Of a stretch of 41,277 nt of DNA, positions 32,122-39,924 are shown piece after piece. A program made the position numbers and the translations under genes. Source of the stretch: a virus; the IMG/VR virus record IMGVR_UViG_3300037587_000430, positions 1 through 41,277 of that record; one strand, 5' to 3'. The notes below the pieces were generated by a model, which made no database searches, was not told the origin of the DNA, and was given only the letters and a program-made list of their open reading frames with translations. How positions within the stretch are numbered: the stretch's first letter is position 1; each line of letters begins with the position of its first letter.

Positions 32122-33993
32122 ATGTTTTACCCACACACTATAAAAGGCAAGGTGAATCTAAGGCGTGATATCATCAGTGAAATTATCCCCCCTGACAGGC
32201 CTGGGCCAATTTGCACTATAAATACGACCGTTCTTGGGCCTAGCACTTCTAATGTTTTCCAGTTTCAGCTACCTCTTATAGAAACTGAAGGATACTTCTT
32301 TGAGATAGATTGGGGCGACGGACAGACAGATAATATAGCAGACCCATTAGCGCCAGAGGCTCTACACACTTACAGCACTCCCGGACAATATGATATAGGA
32401 ATCACAGGCGTATTCCCTACTATGGCATTTGATGGGGGTGGCGACGCTATAAAAATGGTAGACTGGAAGGAGTGGAACGAGATCAAGCTAAGTGAGGCCA
32501 TGTTCGATGGTTGCATAAATATTACTTTCTCCTCCACTGACACTTTTGAAGTCTTAGGCACATCATTAGCGCGCGCTTTCAGGGATTGCGCCTCAGTTGT
32601 ATCGATAACAAATCTTGACCTGTTAGACACATCTTTGGTGACTGACATCTCATCCATGTTTAGAGATGCTACATTATTTAATCAGGGATTAAATTTATGG
32701 AATGTCTCTTCTGTGATTAATGCCGCCTTCTCATTTGCTAATGCAGTAGCCTTCAACGGTAATGTTGCCTCTTGGAGTACCGGCAATATGACAGATATGG
32801 CCGCGATGTTCTTGGGTGCATCTTCATTTAATAGAAATATAAGTTTTTGGAACGTGGAGAAAGTGATCAGTATCGGTGGCATGTTCTTGGGTGCAACTAT
32901 ATTTAATCAACCTATTGGATCTTGGACGACCCCAGAATTTGCCACTCTAGAGTTTATTTTCCAAGATGCAATCGCCTTCAACCAAGACCTTAGCCATTGG
33001 GATGTGAGTAAAGTCTTAGAAATGCAGAGCGCATTCCAAGGAGCGACAGCATTCAATCAAGATATTAGCGGTTGGCTTGTTCCTTTGGTCGCTGATATGG
33101 AAAATATGCTTGATGATTGCGGAATGGATCAAACTAATTATGACCTATGGTTAATTGCCCTAGATGCACAAACCTTACAAGTGGGCATACCAATGGGCGC
33201 GGCTGGACGTATATATACACGTCTTGGCGCTGGTGGAATAGCTAGAGATGCATTATTACTCGCACCAGCCTTGATGGAAATAACAGGTGATTTGGCAGAC
33301 AAAGTAGATTACAATATGTCGAACTTTGACAACTCAAGAGGCGTTTCTGTTCCGGACCATGCAACCCTCGATATGACTAATGATTTCGCGGCTTGTGCTT
33401 TTGTTTATCCACATAATAGGAATAAAGCACAATTTATAATAGGTAAATACCATAATGCGGGTAACCAAACTTCATGGCTTTTAGGGATTACCATTTCGGG
33501 AGTTGTGAACTTCTGGCATTCGGTTGATGGCGCGGCTGAAACTATATTCACTTCAACTATGGCTGTTCCATTAAACACATTATCATTAGTTCATTTTAGG
33601 TTAACTGGCGGGACATTATATCTAGGTTTAAACGGGGCCTTGGAACAATCAATTGCTAGGGGTGCTTGTTTTTCTGGAAGCGCCAACGTGGAGGTCGGAA
33701 TGACGGGCCAAGGAGGCATTTTTAATGACGACTTCGACATAACCAAAGCAATGATACTTGATTCTGGGTCATCTCTTGCGGAAATGCTTACTATTTATAA
33801 TGGTGGTTTTCCTCTTGAACACAATCTATTAGAAATTGTTGACTCGGATATTACCGACGCTGCTGTACTAGAATTAGAGATGAGCAGCAACGACACGTCA
33901 TTGATAGATAAATCGAGCGCTGGCAATGATGGTTCATTCGCTATCGGATCATTCACAAACGGTCAATCTATCCCATGGCAAACTCAACTTTAA
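32122..33993 (+). CDS. adhesin-like protein 1: PKD-like, DUF285 (BspA-type) repeats and LamG-like domain
   Basis: 623 residues. Near the start is a PKD-like domain (FFEIDWGDGQTDN, HTYSTPGQYDIGITG). About six to seven repeats of ~25 residues follow, of the DUF285/BspA-type pattern (FNQDLSHWDVSKV, FNQDISGWLVPLVADMENML). Then a conserved cap (DDCGMDQTNYDLW) and a C-terminal LamG/concanavalin-like beta sandwich (from DKVDYNMSNFDNSRG). All parts suit binding to surface sugars or proteins, so it is a likely receptor-binding or decoration protein. It has a shorter paralogue at 34285. Confidence 0.75.
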   Translation: MFYPHTIKGKVNLRRDIISEIIPPDRPGPICTINTTVLGPSTSNVFQFQLPLIETEGYFFEIDWGDGQTDNIADPLAPEALHTYSTPGQYDIGITGVFPTMAFDGGGDAIKMVDWKEWNEIKLSEAMFDGCINITFSSTDTFEVLGTSLARAFRDCASVVSITNLDLLDTSLVTDISSMFRDATLFNQGLNLWNVSSVINAAFSFANAVAFNGNVASWSTGNMTDMAAMFLGASSFNRNISFWNVEKVISIGGMFLGATIFNQPIGSWTTPEFATLEFIFQDAIAFNQDLSHWDVSKVLEMQSAFQGATAFNQDISGWLVPLVADMENMLDDCGMDQTNYDLWLIALDAQTLQVGIPMGAAGRIYTRLGAGGIARDALLLAPALMEITGDLADKVDYNMSNFDNSRGVSVPDHATLDMTNDFAACAFVYPHNRNKAQFIIGKYHNAGNQTSWLLGITISGVVNFWHSVDGAAETIFTSTMAVPLNTLSLVHFRLTGGTLYLGLNGALEQSIARGACFSGSANVEVGMTGQGGIFNDDFDITKAMILDSGSSLAEMLTIYNGGFPLEHNLLEIVDSDITDAAVLELEMSSNDTSLIDKSSAGNDGSFAIGSFTNGQSIPWQTQL

Positions 33994-34016
33994 ACAAAAC
34001 TAACGAGGAATAAAAA

Positions 34017-34283
34017 ATGTCAAAGTTTAAGCTTACACCCGGGAAAGATAGCGTCGTACATAACATGCATGGTACGATTTATGAGAAAGTAGTTGCGGCG
34101 CCTTATACTTATCACATGCACGCGGCAGTTACAGATCAAGCCCTTCTAGCCAAACCAGTCTGGACAATATGGCGTGAACATGATGATGGTCAAATAGTTC
34201 CACCGGTTGTCGATGATGCTCCACATCCAGACGGCAATATAGCCACAGATCCAACCGTATTAGTTTACTGGGCTACGACATAA
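34017..34283 (+). CDS. small partner protein, paralogue 1
   Basis: 88 residues. LTPGKDSVVHNMHGTIYEKV, then YHMHAAVTDQA and PVWTIWREHDDG. The protein at 35857 has the same signature (LTPGK, HNLHGTIY, YHCHAAVT, NPVWTIWRED). Each copy follows a DUF285 adhesin gene. The two may be adaptors, chaperones or capping subunits for their adhesin. Not otherwise recognised. Confidence 0.65.
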   Translation: MSKFKLTPGKDSVVHNMHGTIYEKVVAAPYTYHMHAAVTDQALLAKPVWTIWREHDDGQIVPPVVDDAPHPDGNIATDPTVLVYWATT

Positions 34284-34284
34284 A

Positions 34285-35535
34285 ATGAGTATATATAACC
34301 TTCGGCCATATATAGGTGGTATACCTCTGATCGGAGGCTATAGCCTAGAGCCTTATATTAATACTGACGGTGGGGTTCCTCTATTTATTAGCACTTGGAA
34401 TACAGAGCTCACTGACGCCACAGCAAGTGCTACCAAGACTATTGTGTTGCCAATGACCGCCGGACCTTTAGTAGATTGGGGTGATGGAACAACTCCAGAT
34501 AATTTAAATTCTCACGTCTATGCGCTCACAGGTACTTACGAAATAATCATCGACAATACCAACAGTGACTTTAGGTTCAATAACTTAGGGGACAAGGTAA
34601 AAATTACAGACGTTAGTCAATGTAATGGGTTGAATGTAACCAACGACAGCGTTTTCGAAAGATGTGTTAATATGACTTGGTCAGCAACTGACGCTCCGGT
34701 CATAGCATCTACGAGCCTCAATAATATGTTTGAAGGTTGTGAAGCATTGAACGGCAGTGGTAGTTTTAGTAAATGGGACTTAAGTCTATGTACTAGCCTA
34801 ACTAACATGTTCTTCGGTTGTTTCGATTTCTTAGGATCTGGATTAGAAGATTGGGACGTAGGAAGCTGCTCCAACTTCGCTCAGATGTTCTTTGCAGCCA
34901 ACGTATTCGCTGCACCTATAGGCGTTTGGAATATGATCAGCGCCACTACCATCAGTGGAATGTTCAGAAGCGCGAGTAATTTTAATGTCGATGTTAATGC
35001 TTGGGACACTAGTAATATACAGACAATGAATCATGTGTTTAATGGAACCTCCTTCACTCACGATCTAGATAATTGGGATATGGGTTCAGCCGTCACCATT
35101 CATGCGATGTTCGGCTCCACGGCCTACAATGGAGACATTACCGGTTGGGTATTCACTTCAACAATAAGCGATATATCTTGGATCTTTGCAGGTGCCACGT
35201 CATTTAACCGTGACATTAGTGGATGGAATGTAGCTTCTGCTACTAATTTAAGTAATATGTTCGGTGGTGCTTCAGCGTTCGATCAGGATCTGACTGGATG
35301 GCTCATACCAAATGCTACAAACCTGGCAACTATGTTAGATAACTGTGGCATGAGCACTGCCAACTACGATGCGTTCTTAATTATGTTAGAAGCTCAAGAA
35401 GCATCAATAAATTCTGGCCTGACTCTTGGCGCTCAATCGCTCACTTATACTAGCGCGGGTGCCGGTGGTACTGCAAGAACTGGATTACTAGGATCTCCCG
35501 CCTTAATGTCATTCGTAGGAGATAGCGGAGTATGA
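34285..35535 (+). CDS. adhesin-like protein 2: PKD-like and DUF285 repeats
   Basis: 416 residues. PKD-like start (LVDWGDGTTPDNL, HVYALTGTYEIII), then about eight to nine DUF285 repeats (FNVDVNAWDTSNIQTM, FNRDISGWNVASATNLSNMF) and the same cap as protein 1 (DNCGMSTANYDAF, AGAGGTARTGLL). It stops at the point where protein 1 continues into its LamG-like domain; the gene at 35532 follows with a 4-bp overlap. A diverged duplicate of the 32122 gene. Confidence 0.75.
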   Translation: MSIYNLRPYIGGIPLIGGYSLEPYINTDGGVPLFISTWNTELTDATASATKTIVLPMTAGPLVDWGDGTTPDNLNSHVYALTGTYEIIIDNTNSDFRFNNLGDKVKITDVSQCNGLNVTNDSVFERCVNMTWSATDAPVIASTSLNNMFEGCEALNGSGSFSKWDLSLCTSLTNMFFGCFDFLGSGLEDWDVGSCSNFAQMFFAANVFAAPIGVWNMISATTISGMFRSASNFNVDVNAWDTSNIQTMNHVFNGTSFTHDLDNWDMGSAVTIHAMFGSTAYNGDITGWVFTSTISDISWIFAGATSFNRDISGWNVASATNLSNMFGGASAFDQDLTGWLIPNATNLATMLDNCGMSTANYDAFLIMLEAQEASINSGLTLGAQSLTYTSAGAGGTARTGLLGSPALMSFVGDSGV

Positions 35536-35840
35536 TAACAGATATAGTAGTAGATAATAAGTATGTACTTCTTTATGATGGAACTACACTAAAATCCAGT
35601 ACACTTACTACGGGCAACGTAACAAGCCCGTTCACAGTAGAAACCTTTACCGATCCTCAAGCCCACATGAATAGGGGGTTGGCCTTGGAGCTTACCTTCT
35701 CAACGGAGCATTTAATAAAGGCCATGGAGCGTGGAGTTACTCTTCCTCAAGAAGCAATCGATGGCCCGCTTGGCGGTGTATGGGAAGACGATATTGGCTA
35801 TCAACAAAGAATGGAAGCTCTAGGCTACACTAAACCTTAA
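35532..35840 (+). CDS. small protein following adhesin 2
   Basis: 102 residues overlapping the adhesin 2 stop (ATGA). Beta-rich start (ITDIVVDNKYVLLYDGTTLK) and a C-terminal helix (STEHLIKAMERGVTLPQEAI). It takes the place of the LamG-like domain in module 1, so it may be a split-off tip or a chaperone. Not recognised. Confidence 0.6.
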   Translation: MITDIVVDNKYVLLYDGTTLKSSTLTTGNVTSPFTVETFTDPQAHMNRGLALELTFSTEHLIKAMERGVTLPQEAIDGPLGGVWEDDIGYQQRMEALGYTKP

Positions 35841-35856
35841 AAAGGGGACAACAGAG

Positions 35857-36201
35857 ATGCTAACACCAGGAAAACACAGGGCCATACATAATTTACACGG
35901 GACTATTTACGATCCTATTGTCGATTCTGGCGACCCCAATATTATTTACCATTGCCATGCAGCAGTTACAAAAGAGGCGAAAGCAATTAACCCCGTCTGG
36001 ACTATTTGGCGGGAAGATTTAACGACGGGGAAACTAGTAAATCCGATTGATCCGGTAACGGGCAATCCAAAACCGGACAATAACGCATGCGATGACGTTG
36101 AGAATTTAACCTACTGGCAAACTTTCGAGGTCCTAACTTTAGTGCTAAATAGTAGCGGCGACCCTATTGAGAACTCTAACAATGATGAAATTTTCACTTA
36201 A
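35857..36201 (+). CDS. small partner protein, paralogue 2
   Basis: 114 residues; shares LTPGK, HNLHGTIY, YHCHAAVT and PVWTIWRE with the 34017 protein but has a longer C-terminal part (NLTYWQTFEVLTLVLN). It closes the second adhesin module. Confidence 0.65.
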   Translation: MLTPGKHRAIHNLHGTIYDPIVDSGDPNIIYHCHAAVTKEAKAINPVWTIWREDLTTGKLVNPIDPVTGNPKPDNNACDDVENLTYWQTFEVLTLVLNSSGDPIENSNNDEIFT

Positions 36202-36221
36202 TTTAAAAAAAGGTAAATATA

Positions 36222-37013
36222 ATGTCAGTCTTAGTTAATGGCACAGATACACAAGCAACAGGACCAGCGCAAGTCGACTCTATTGTTCCTGGTGCAGACT
36301 TAACCGCTGCGGTAATAAATCTAGTAGCTGGAGTTCATAGAAGCCGTAGATATGACCCTACCGCTAATGATATTGTCTTGACGTTACCCGCGCCCGTCGA
36401 CGGTGTGGCGTTCCTTGTTAAGCGAGTTGCTAACGGCGGGAACGTTGTGAAGATCACCGGCCAAAGCATTGATGGCATTGCCGGAGATTATGTACTAGGG
36501 TTAGAGAACTCATATATATGGCTCGTCGCCAGTGCGGCCAGAAGCACCTATGATATAATCTCTGTTTTTAATCCAGCAGTGGGACAGCTGACAAGATCTA
36601 CGCCAAGCACTTCTTTTGCCCTCTCCACTAGTTTTGCAAAATACACAGATTGGGAGATGCCTGGCTTTTCTACCCCTCAGTCAATTGTCGCTGATTTAGC
36701 GAATGATGACATCGATCTTCAAAACGTCAGAATTGGCGCAGCGGGTCAGGCGGGCTTTCGGGTTAATATATTATATTCTTTCGAATATGACAATAACAGG
36801 ACGGTTGAGCTTCGGGTTGTGCACTCTGTTGATGGCGTCATCGGTGGGCCTATAGCAGTTAATGGACTGGGATCGGGAAAGCCTATAAATCTCTCTTTTA
36901 GCGGCCCAGTGGGTGTGTCGGCGGCGGGCGATCTATCAGTTGAAATAAAATCAGAAATAAATGGTGGCACATTTAATGTTTTGGCCGCTAATTTTATTAC
37001 AGAAAACTTCTAA
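36222..37013 (+). CDS. tail-associated beta-sandwich protein
   Basis: 263 residues. The first ~120 residues (NLVAGVHRSRRYDPTANDIV, LENSYIWLVASAARSTYDII) resemble small beta-sandwich modules used in phage fibres; a similar segment occurs in the 30161 fibre. The C-terminal half is also beta-rich (DNNRTVELRVVHSVDG, GDLSVEIKSEINGGTF). Probably a minor fibre, spike or decoration protein. Not firmly assigned. Confidence 0.6.
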   Translation: MSVLVNGTDTQATGPAQVDSIVPGADLTAAVINLVAGVHRSRRYDPTANDIVLTLPAPVDGVAFLVKRVANGGNVVKITGQSIDGIAGDYVLGLENSYIWLVASAARSTYDIISVFNPAVGQLTRSTPSTSFALSTSFAKYTDWEMPGFSTPQSIVADLANDDIDLQNVRIGAAGQAGFRVNILYSFEYDNNRTVELRVVHSVDGVIGGPIAVNGLGSGKPINLSFSGPVGVSAAGDLSVEIKSEINGGTFNVLAANFITENF

Positions 37014-37045
37014 CGGTGGACTTCCACGAAACAGGCAGGATTAAT

Positions 37046-37405
37046 ATGTTACCTTATGATCCAAGAGTTAATTATTTCGGCGCAGAGAATACCAAATTAG
37101 CTGATATTTTGGGTGAAATTCTGAAGCTTATGCCGGCATTAAGAGACGGCTGGAATTATGCCGCCTATAATCATGATAAAGCTTATTCAGGCAAAAAGAA
37201 AACTGGTTTCTTTGCGCGTATCATAAACTTCTATAAGCGGAAAGCTGCTGACAGGAATTTTCGAGCCGCCCTGGAAGAGGCCGTCACCATCGCGGAGGTT
37301 GAGAGAAAGATTTCATATCATCGCGCTGACAGGGCAATGACTTTAGCAAAATACTCATACAAGGCAGTCAGAGCGCTTGGCTGGAAGTTCTATCGTACAG
37401 CATAA
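37046..37405 (+). CDS. phospholipase A2-like protein in the lysis position
   Basis: 119 residues from the ATG at 37046 (AGGA five bases upstream); a GTG at 37016 has no ribosome site. Motifs match the viral/secreted PLA2 plan: a possible calcium loop NYFGAENTKL (residues 9-18), AAYNHDKAY with H43-D44 and Y47, and AADRNF with D69 as the dyad aspartate. The parvovirus PLA2 has the order YxGPGN, HDxxY, ADxxF. A Lys/Arg-rich helical end (YSYKAVRALGWKFYR) may bind membrane. Predicted activity: hydrolysis of membrane phospholipids at the sn-2 position. It lies between the fibre genes and the membrane/lipoprotein pair, where an endolysin is expected; a lysis or entry role is inference. Confidence 0.55.
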   Translation: MLPYDPRVNYFGAENTKLADILGEILKLMPALRDGWNYAAYNHDKAYSGKKKTGFFARIINFYKRKAADRNFRAALEEAVTIAEVERKISYHRADRAMTLAKYSYKAVRALGWKFYRTA

Positions 37406-37438
37406 TTAAAGCGTATATGGTTTAAAAAAAGGTTTATT

Positions 37439-37744
37439 ATGAATGAAATAATTGCTCAGGCAGCGGCATTAGACGCAAAGTGGATCATCACGGGATTAGG
37501 AGGCGCTTTTCTCGTATTTGCAACATGGGTCGGTAAATTCATTAAACAGGTATGGACCGATATTAAAATCATGCATGCAAATCAAATCCAGACACTTGAG
37601 TCGGTCATAGGAAAGCAAGAGATATCTACAGGCGAAATAAAAGATCAGCAGGCCGAAATCCTTACACACACAAAAGAAATTGAGGAGCAAGTAAAAGAAG
37701 TTAAATTCAGCATTAAGGCCTTAGAAGAGGAGTTTCTTAATTGA
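37439..37744 (+). CDS. membrane coiled-coil protein: i-spanin or holin candidate
   Basis: 101 residues. One hydrophobic span near the N-terminus (WIITGLGGAFLVFATWVGKF) followed by a charged helix with heptads (IKDQQAEILTHTKEIEEQVK). This is the topology of inner-membrane spanins (T7 gp18.5, lambda Rz). A class III-type holin is the alternative. It overlaps the lipoprotein gene by TTGA, as Rz and Rz1 partners often do. Confidence 0.6.
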   Translation: MNEIIAQAAALDAKWIITGLGGAFLVFATWVGKFIKQVWTDIKIMHANQIQTLESVIGKQEISTGEIKDQQAEILTHTKEIEEQVKEVKFSIKALEEEFLN

Positions 37745-37905
37745 AAAAACTACTATTAATCCTTATTTTACTCTTAAGCGGCTGCATAATCCAAAAAGAG
37801 ATCCATATTGTCATTCAAGATTCAAGAGATATAAAAGTAGACTCATATATAAAAGGATCGGATTTAGAAGATCTAAGCCCGATCCTTGAGATACCTTTTC
37901 CTTAG
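37741..37905 (+). CDS. small lipoprotein, o-spanin candidate
   Basis: 54 residues from a TTG start with GAGGAG upstream. The N-terminus KKLLLILILLLSGC is a signal peptide ending in a lipobox (LSGC, C15). The mature peptide of about 40 residues begins IIQKEIHIVIQDSRD. This fits an outer-membrane spanin, and the position beside a membrane coiled-coil gene supports it. It is a little shorter than Rz1 (60). Confidence 0.7.
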   Translation: MKKLLLILILLLSGCIIQKEIHIVIQDSRDIKVDSYIKGSDLEDLSPILEIPFP

Positions 37906-37919
37906 ACCTTCCCCCTCCA

Positions 37920-37955
37920 GCGGCGTACAGGCTTCCTACCTATACGCCGCATTTT
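37920..37955 (+). terminator. intrinsic terminator at the convergent junction
   Basis: GCGGCGTA (37920-37927) pairs with TACGCCGC (37943-37950), loop of 15, then ATTTTT. It ends the rightward late transcripts where they meet the leftward genes. The minus strand has no T-run, so it works mainly for the plus strand. Confidence 0.7.
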
Positions 37956-38329
37956 TAATCTTCCTTTAGTTCAATTTTCACTATATTTCTATACCAAGAC
38001 AAAAACGGAACTCTCCACCCGTATACTTTTGCGTAATAGGTTTTGTCTTTTTTTAATTCTCCCTGAATGTCAGAGCTATTAAATTTCCAATGCCAAAGAC
38101 TATCCGAATTCTCAAGCACTTCACCATCACAATAAACCAGAAATTTACTACTTAGTGAATCTCCGCTACCTGTGACAATCCTTTCTTTGTCGCTTATTTT
38201 TATAGTTATATTCTCAACCGTCAAATGTGCATACAAAGCGGATGAACAAAGCAAACATATAAATAAAATGCCCACTCCTATATAAATAATAACACTAGAA
38301 TTCTTTTTCTTTTCTGTACGGTATCCCAT
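37955..38329 (-). CDS. single-span membrane protein (DUF1523-like pattern)
   Basis: 124 residues. A basic start (MGYRTEKKKNSS), one membrane span (VIIYIGVGILFICLLCSSAL) and an outside domain with SKFLVYCDGEVLENSDSLWH and YGWRVPFLSWYRNIVKI. Similar membrane-anchored proteins occur in prophages and plasmids (DUF1523-like); function unknown. A lysogenic or superinfection role would fit, as it is the distal gene of the leftward operon. Confidence 0.6.
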   Translation of the reverse strand: MGYRTEKKKNSSVIIYIGVGILFICLLCSSALYAHLTVENITIKISDKERIVTGSGDSLSSKFLVYCDGEVLENSDSLWHWKFNSSDIQGELKKDKTYYAKVYGWRVPFLSWYRNIVKIELKED

Positions 38330-38484
38330 TATCCTTTTCCTTCTTTTGTTTCTTTTTGTCTGTTAATTTCCTTCAATATGGCTGAATTTAATTCCCATTT
38401 ATTTATTTTAGTAAATGATTCACATTCAAAATCTAATACGTTTTTACCATTTTCGCTGATCTGTATCTTTAGTCGTGTTCTCAT
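38329..38484 (-). CDS. 51-residue hypothetical protein
   Basis: ATG at 38484, stop overlapping the next gene's ATG (TAATG). Preceded by GGAGAGGG. The product (MRTRLKIQISENGKNVLDFE...KGKG) has a strand then a charged helix. Not recognised. Confidence 0.55.
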   Translation of the reverse strand: MRTRLKIQISENGKNVLDFECESFTKINKWELNSAILKEINRQKETKEGKG

Positions 38485-38537
38485 TACACCACCCTCTCCA
38501 TTTTATTTTAAATAGGGGGAATTCTCCCCATTTAGAA

Positions 38538-39056
38538 TTATTTCTTTGGTGGCATCTCATGTGAGCATTTGCCACAAGTCCACAAGTTTGTTTTTTCTAT
38601 AAAAGCTACTTCTTTTTCCTTGCACTTTGGACATGGGAACTTAACTGCTTTAACTGGCTGAGACTTCTTTAAAAATTCAATAGTGACCTTTCTTCGCTTG
38701 CCTCGGGTCACGGCAACGTAAGAGCTCATTCCTTTAGGATCAATATCAGACATGGCTCTTATTCTTAGGCCGCCAATCTCCTGACCAGCCCAACGTACAG
38801 AGCCTTCACCATAAAGCTTTAGTGATTTTCCATGCCAGTTTTCGGACTCTTCGCCCCAAGCCTCACAGATAAGTCGAATCATCCCCTTGCATGGTTTATA
38901 AGGTTTATTTAAATCATCTTTATAATTGATTGATACAGGTTGATCACCAGCAGTAACATTAACTGTAGTAATTTCAAGGATCTTTTCACCGCTGCGGATA
39001 TCATCAAAGTTTAATTGATCACTTTTCGCAATTATTGTGTGGGATACATTAGGCAT
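38538..39056 (-). CDS. zinc-ribbon protein, candidate ssDNA-binding/annealing partner
   Basis: 172 residues, strong GGAGG before the ATG. The first ~130 residues are beta-rich with NKPYKPCKGMIRLICEAWGE and WAGQEIGGLRIRAMSDID. The C-terminus is a zinc ribbon (CPKCKEKEVAFIEKTNLWTC GKC in two parts). It overlaps the exonuclease gene by 8 bp. Exonuclease plus ssDNA-binding protein is the usual phage recombination pair, so that role is proposed; no annealase family is recognised. Confidence 0.6.
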   Translation of the reverse strand: MPNVSHTIIAKSDQLNFDDIRSGEKILEITTVNVTAGDQPVSINYKDDLNKPYKPCKGMIRLICEAWGEESENWHGKSLKLYGEGSVRWAGQEIGGLRIRAMSDIDPKGMSSYVAVTRGKRRKVTIEFLKKSQPVKAVKFPCPKCKEKEVAFIEKTNLWTCGKCSHEMPPKK

Positions 39057-39720
39057 TGTAAATACCTCCTAGTTTTTTGACTGCAGCCATGACTTCTTTG
39101 ATAAACTCATCCAGTAAAATTCTGGCTTGGTCGATGAATTCAGTATAATCACTGCGGTGTATTTTTTTAACAAAAAGATCCTTAATATGGTTGCGATCGT
39201 CATAGTGACCGAAAGCCCACCACTCAACGCAATCATCCATTATCATAGGACAAAGACATTGCCAAAGGTGTTCTGGCGGCACTTCATCAGCAATTATATA
39301 CTCAATATGTTTCTTGCCCATTTTTGATTTAGTTTCATAACCTCCGACGATTACGCCATGCCAATTACAGACCGCATCGGGGCTGAATTTGAACATTTTA
39401 TGCTTATCACTCTGGAGCATTCCGCATGTTTCAAAGGTTACACCGAGTGCTTTTTCAGCTTTTCCCATTGAAATAGGCTCTAAGTCATGGCCCCGCTGCA
39501 TGGTTTCGTTTGAATAATCATCGATTTCTAGCTCACTTTGAAACTCAGATACAAGCTCAAGTAAAAGAGTGCGCTGTATTTTCTTACAGCCCAGAGTCCA
39601 TTTGTCTTTAGCGGCCGAATACTTTGCTCCGATAGCTGATTGAATCTTTGTGCCGGTGATACAGCGAAATCTTTCCTCATGCCAGGCGTCGGAGCCTTGT
39701 TTAGTGTTAATGATTTTCAT
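39049..39720 (-). CDS. YqaJ-type (lambda exonuclease-like) nuclease
   Basis: 223 residues. Family pattern: GSDAWHEERFRCITGTKI at the start, MQRGHDLEP with the conserved Glu, then FSPDAVCNWHGVIVGGYETK with the Asp and the E-x-K of the PD-(D/E)xK core, and PEHLWQCLCPM. It would chew one strand of double-stranded DNA for recombination or repair. Next to the zinc-ribbon partner and the antirepressor. Confidence 0.85.
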   Translation of the reverse strand: MKIINTKQGSDAWHEERFRCITGTKIQSAIGAKYSAAKDKWTLGCKKIQRTLLLELVSEFQSELEIDDYSNETMQRGHDLEPISMGKAEKALGVTFETCGMLQSDKHKMFKFSPDAVCNWHGVIVGGYETKSKMGKKHIEYIIADEVPPEHLWQCLCPMIMDDCVEWWAFGHYDDRNHIKDLFVKKIHRSDYTEFIDQARILLDEFIKEVMAAVKKLGGIYNA

Positions 39721-39924
39721 CTACTTACCTTCCTTTATTTTTTTCAGTGCAATTTGATCATCTTCAGGCATGCCGTTGATAAAGTCATAGCCTTCAGATT
39801 CTTCGACATCAAGAATGTATCGCTTAAATAAGGCCTTTAGCTCGGATATTTCCTCCACGCGTTTATCATATAAATCAACAAGCTCATGAATTTCATATAA
39901 AGCACCCTTTATAAATACTTTCAT
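39721..39924 (-). CDS. small hypothetical protein
   Basis: 67 residues, a charged helix (DKRVEEISELKALFKRYILD) and an acidic end. Start overlaps the antirepressor stop (ATGA). Function unknown; may help the nuclease by position. Confidence 0.6.
   Translation of the reverse strand: MKVFIKGALYEIHELVDLYDKRVEEISELKALFKRYILDVEESEGYDFINGMPEDDQIALKKIKEGK

Noticed and set aside
32640-35300. Possible CRISPR-like or other DNA repeat array
   Set aside because: The periodicity (~75 bp) is that of DUF285 protein repeats; the DNA units are diverged and in frame, without spacers.
32122-36201. Diversity-generating retroelement acting on the adhesins
   Set aside because: No reverse transcriptase gene and no template-variable repeat pair seen.
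38484-38537. Terminator between two leftward genes (GGGGA-GAAT-TCCCC stem)
   Set aside because: On the minus strand the stem is followed by A-rich, not T-rich sequence, so it is at most a processing hairpin.
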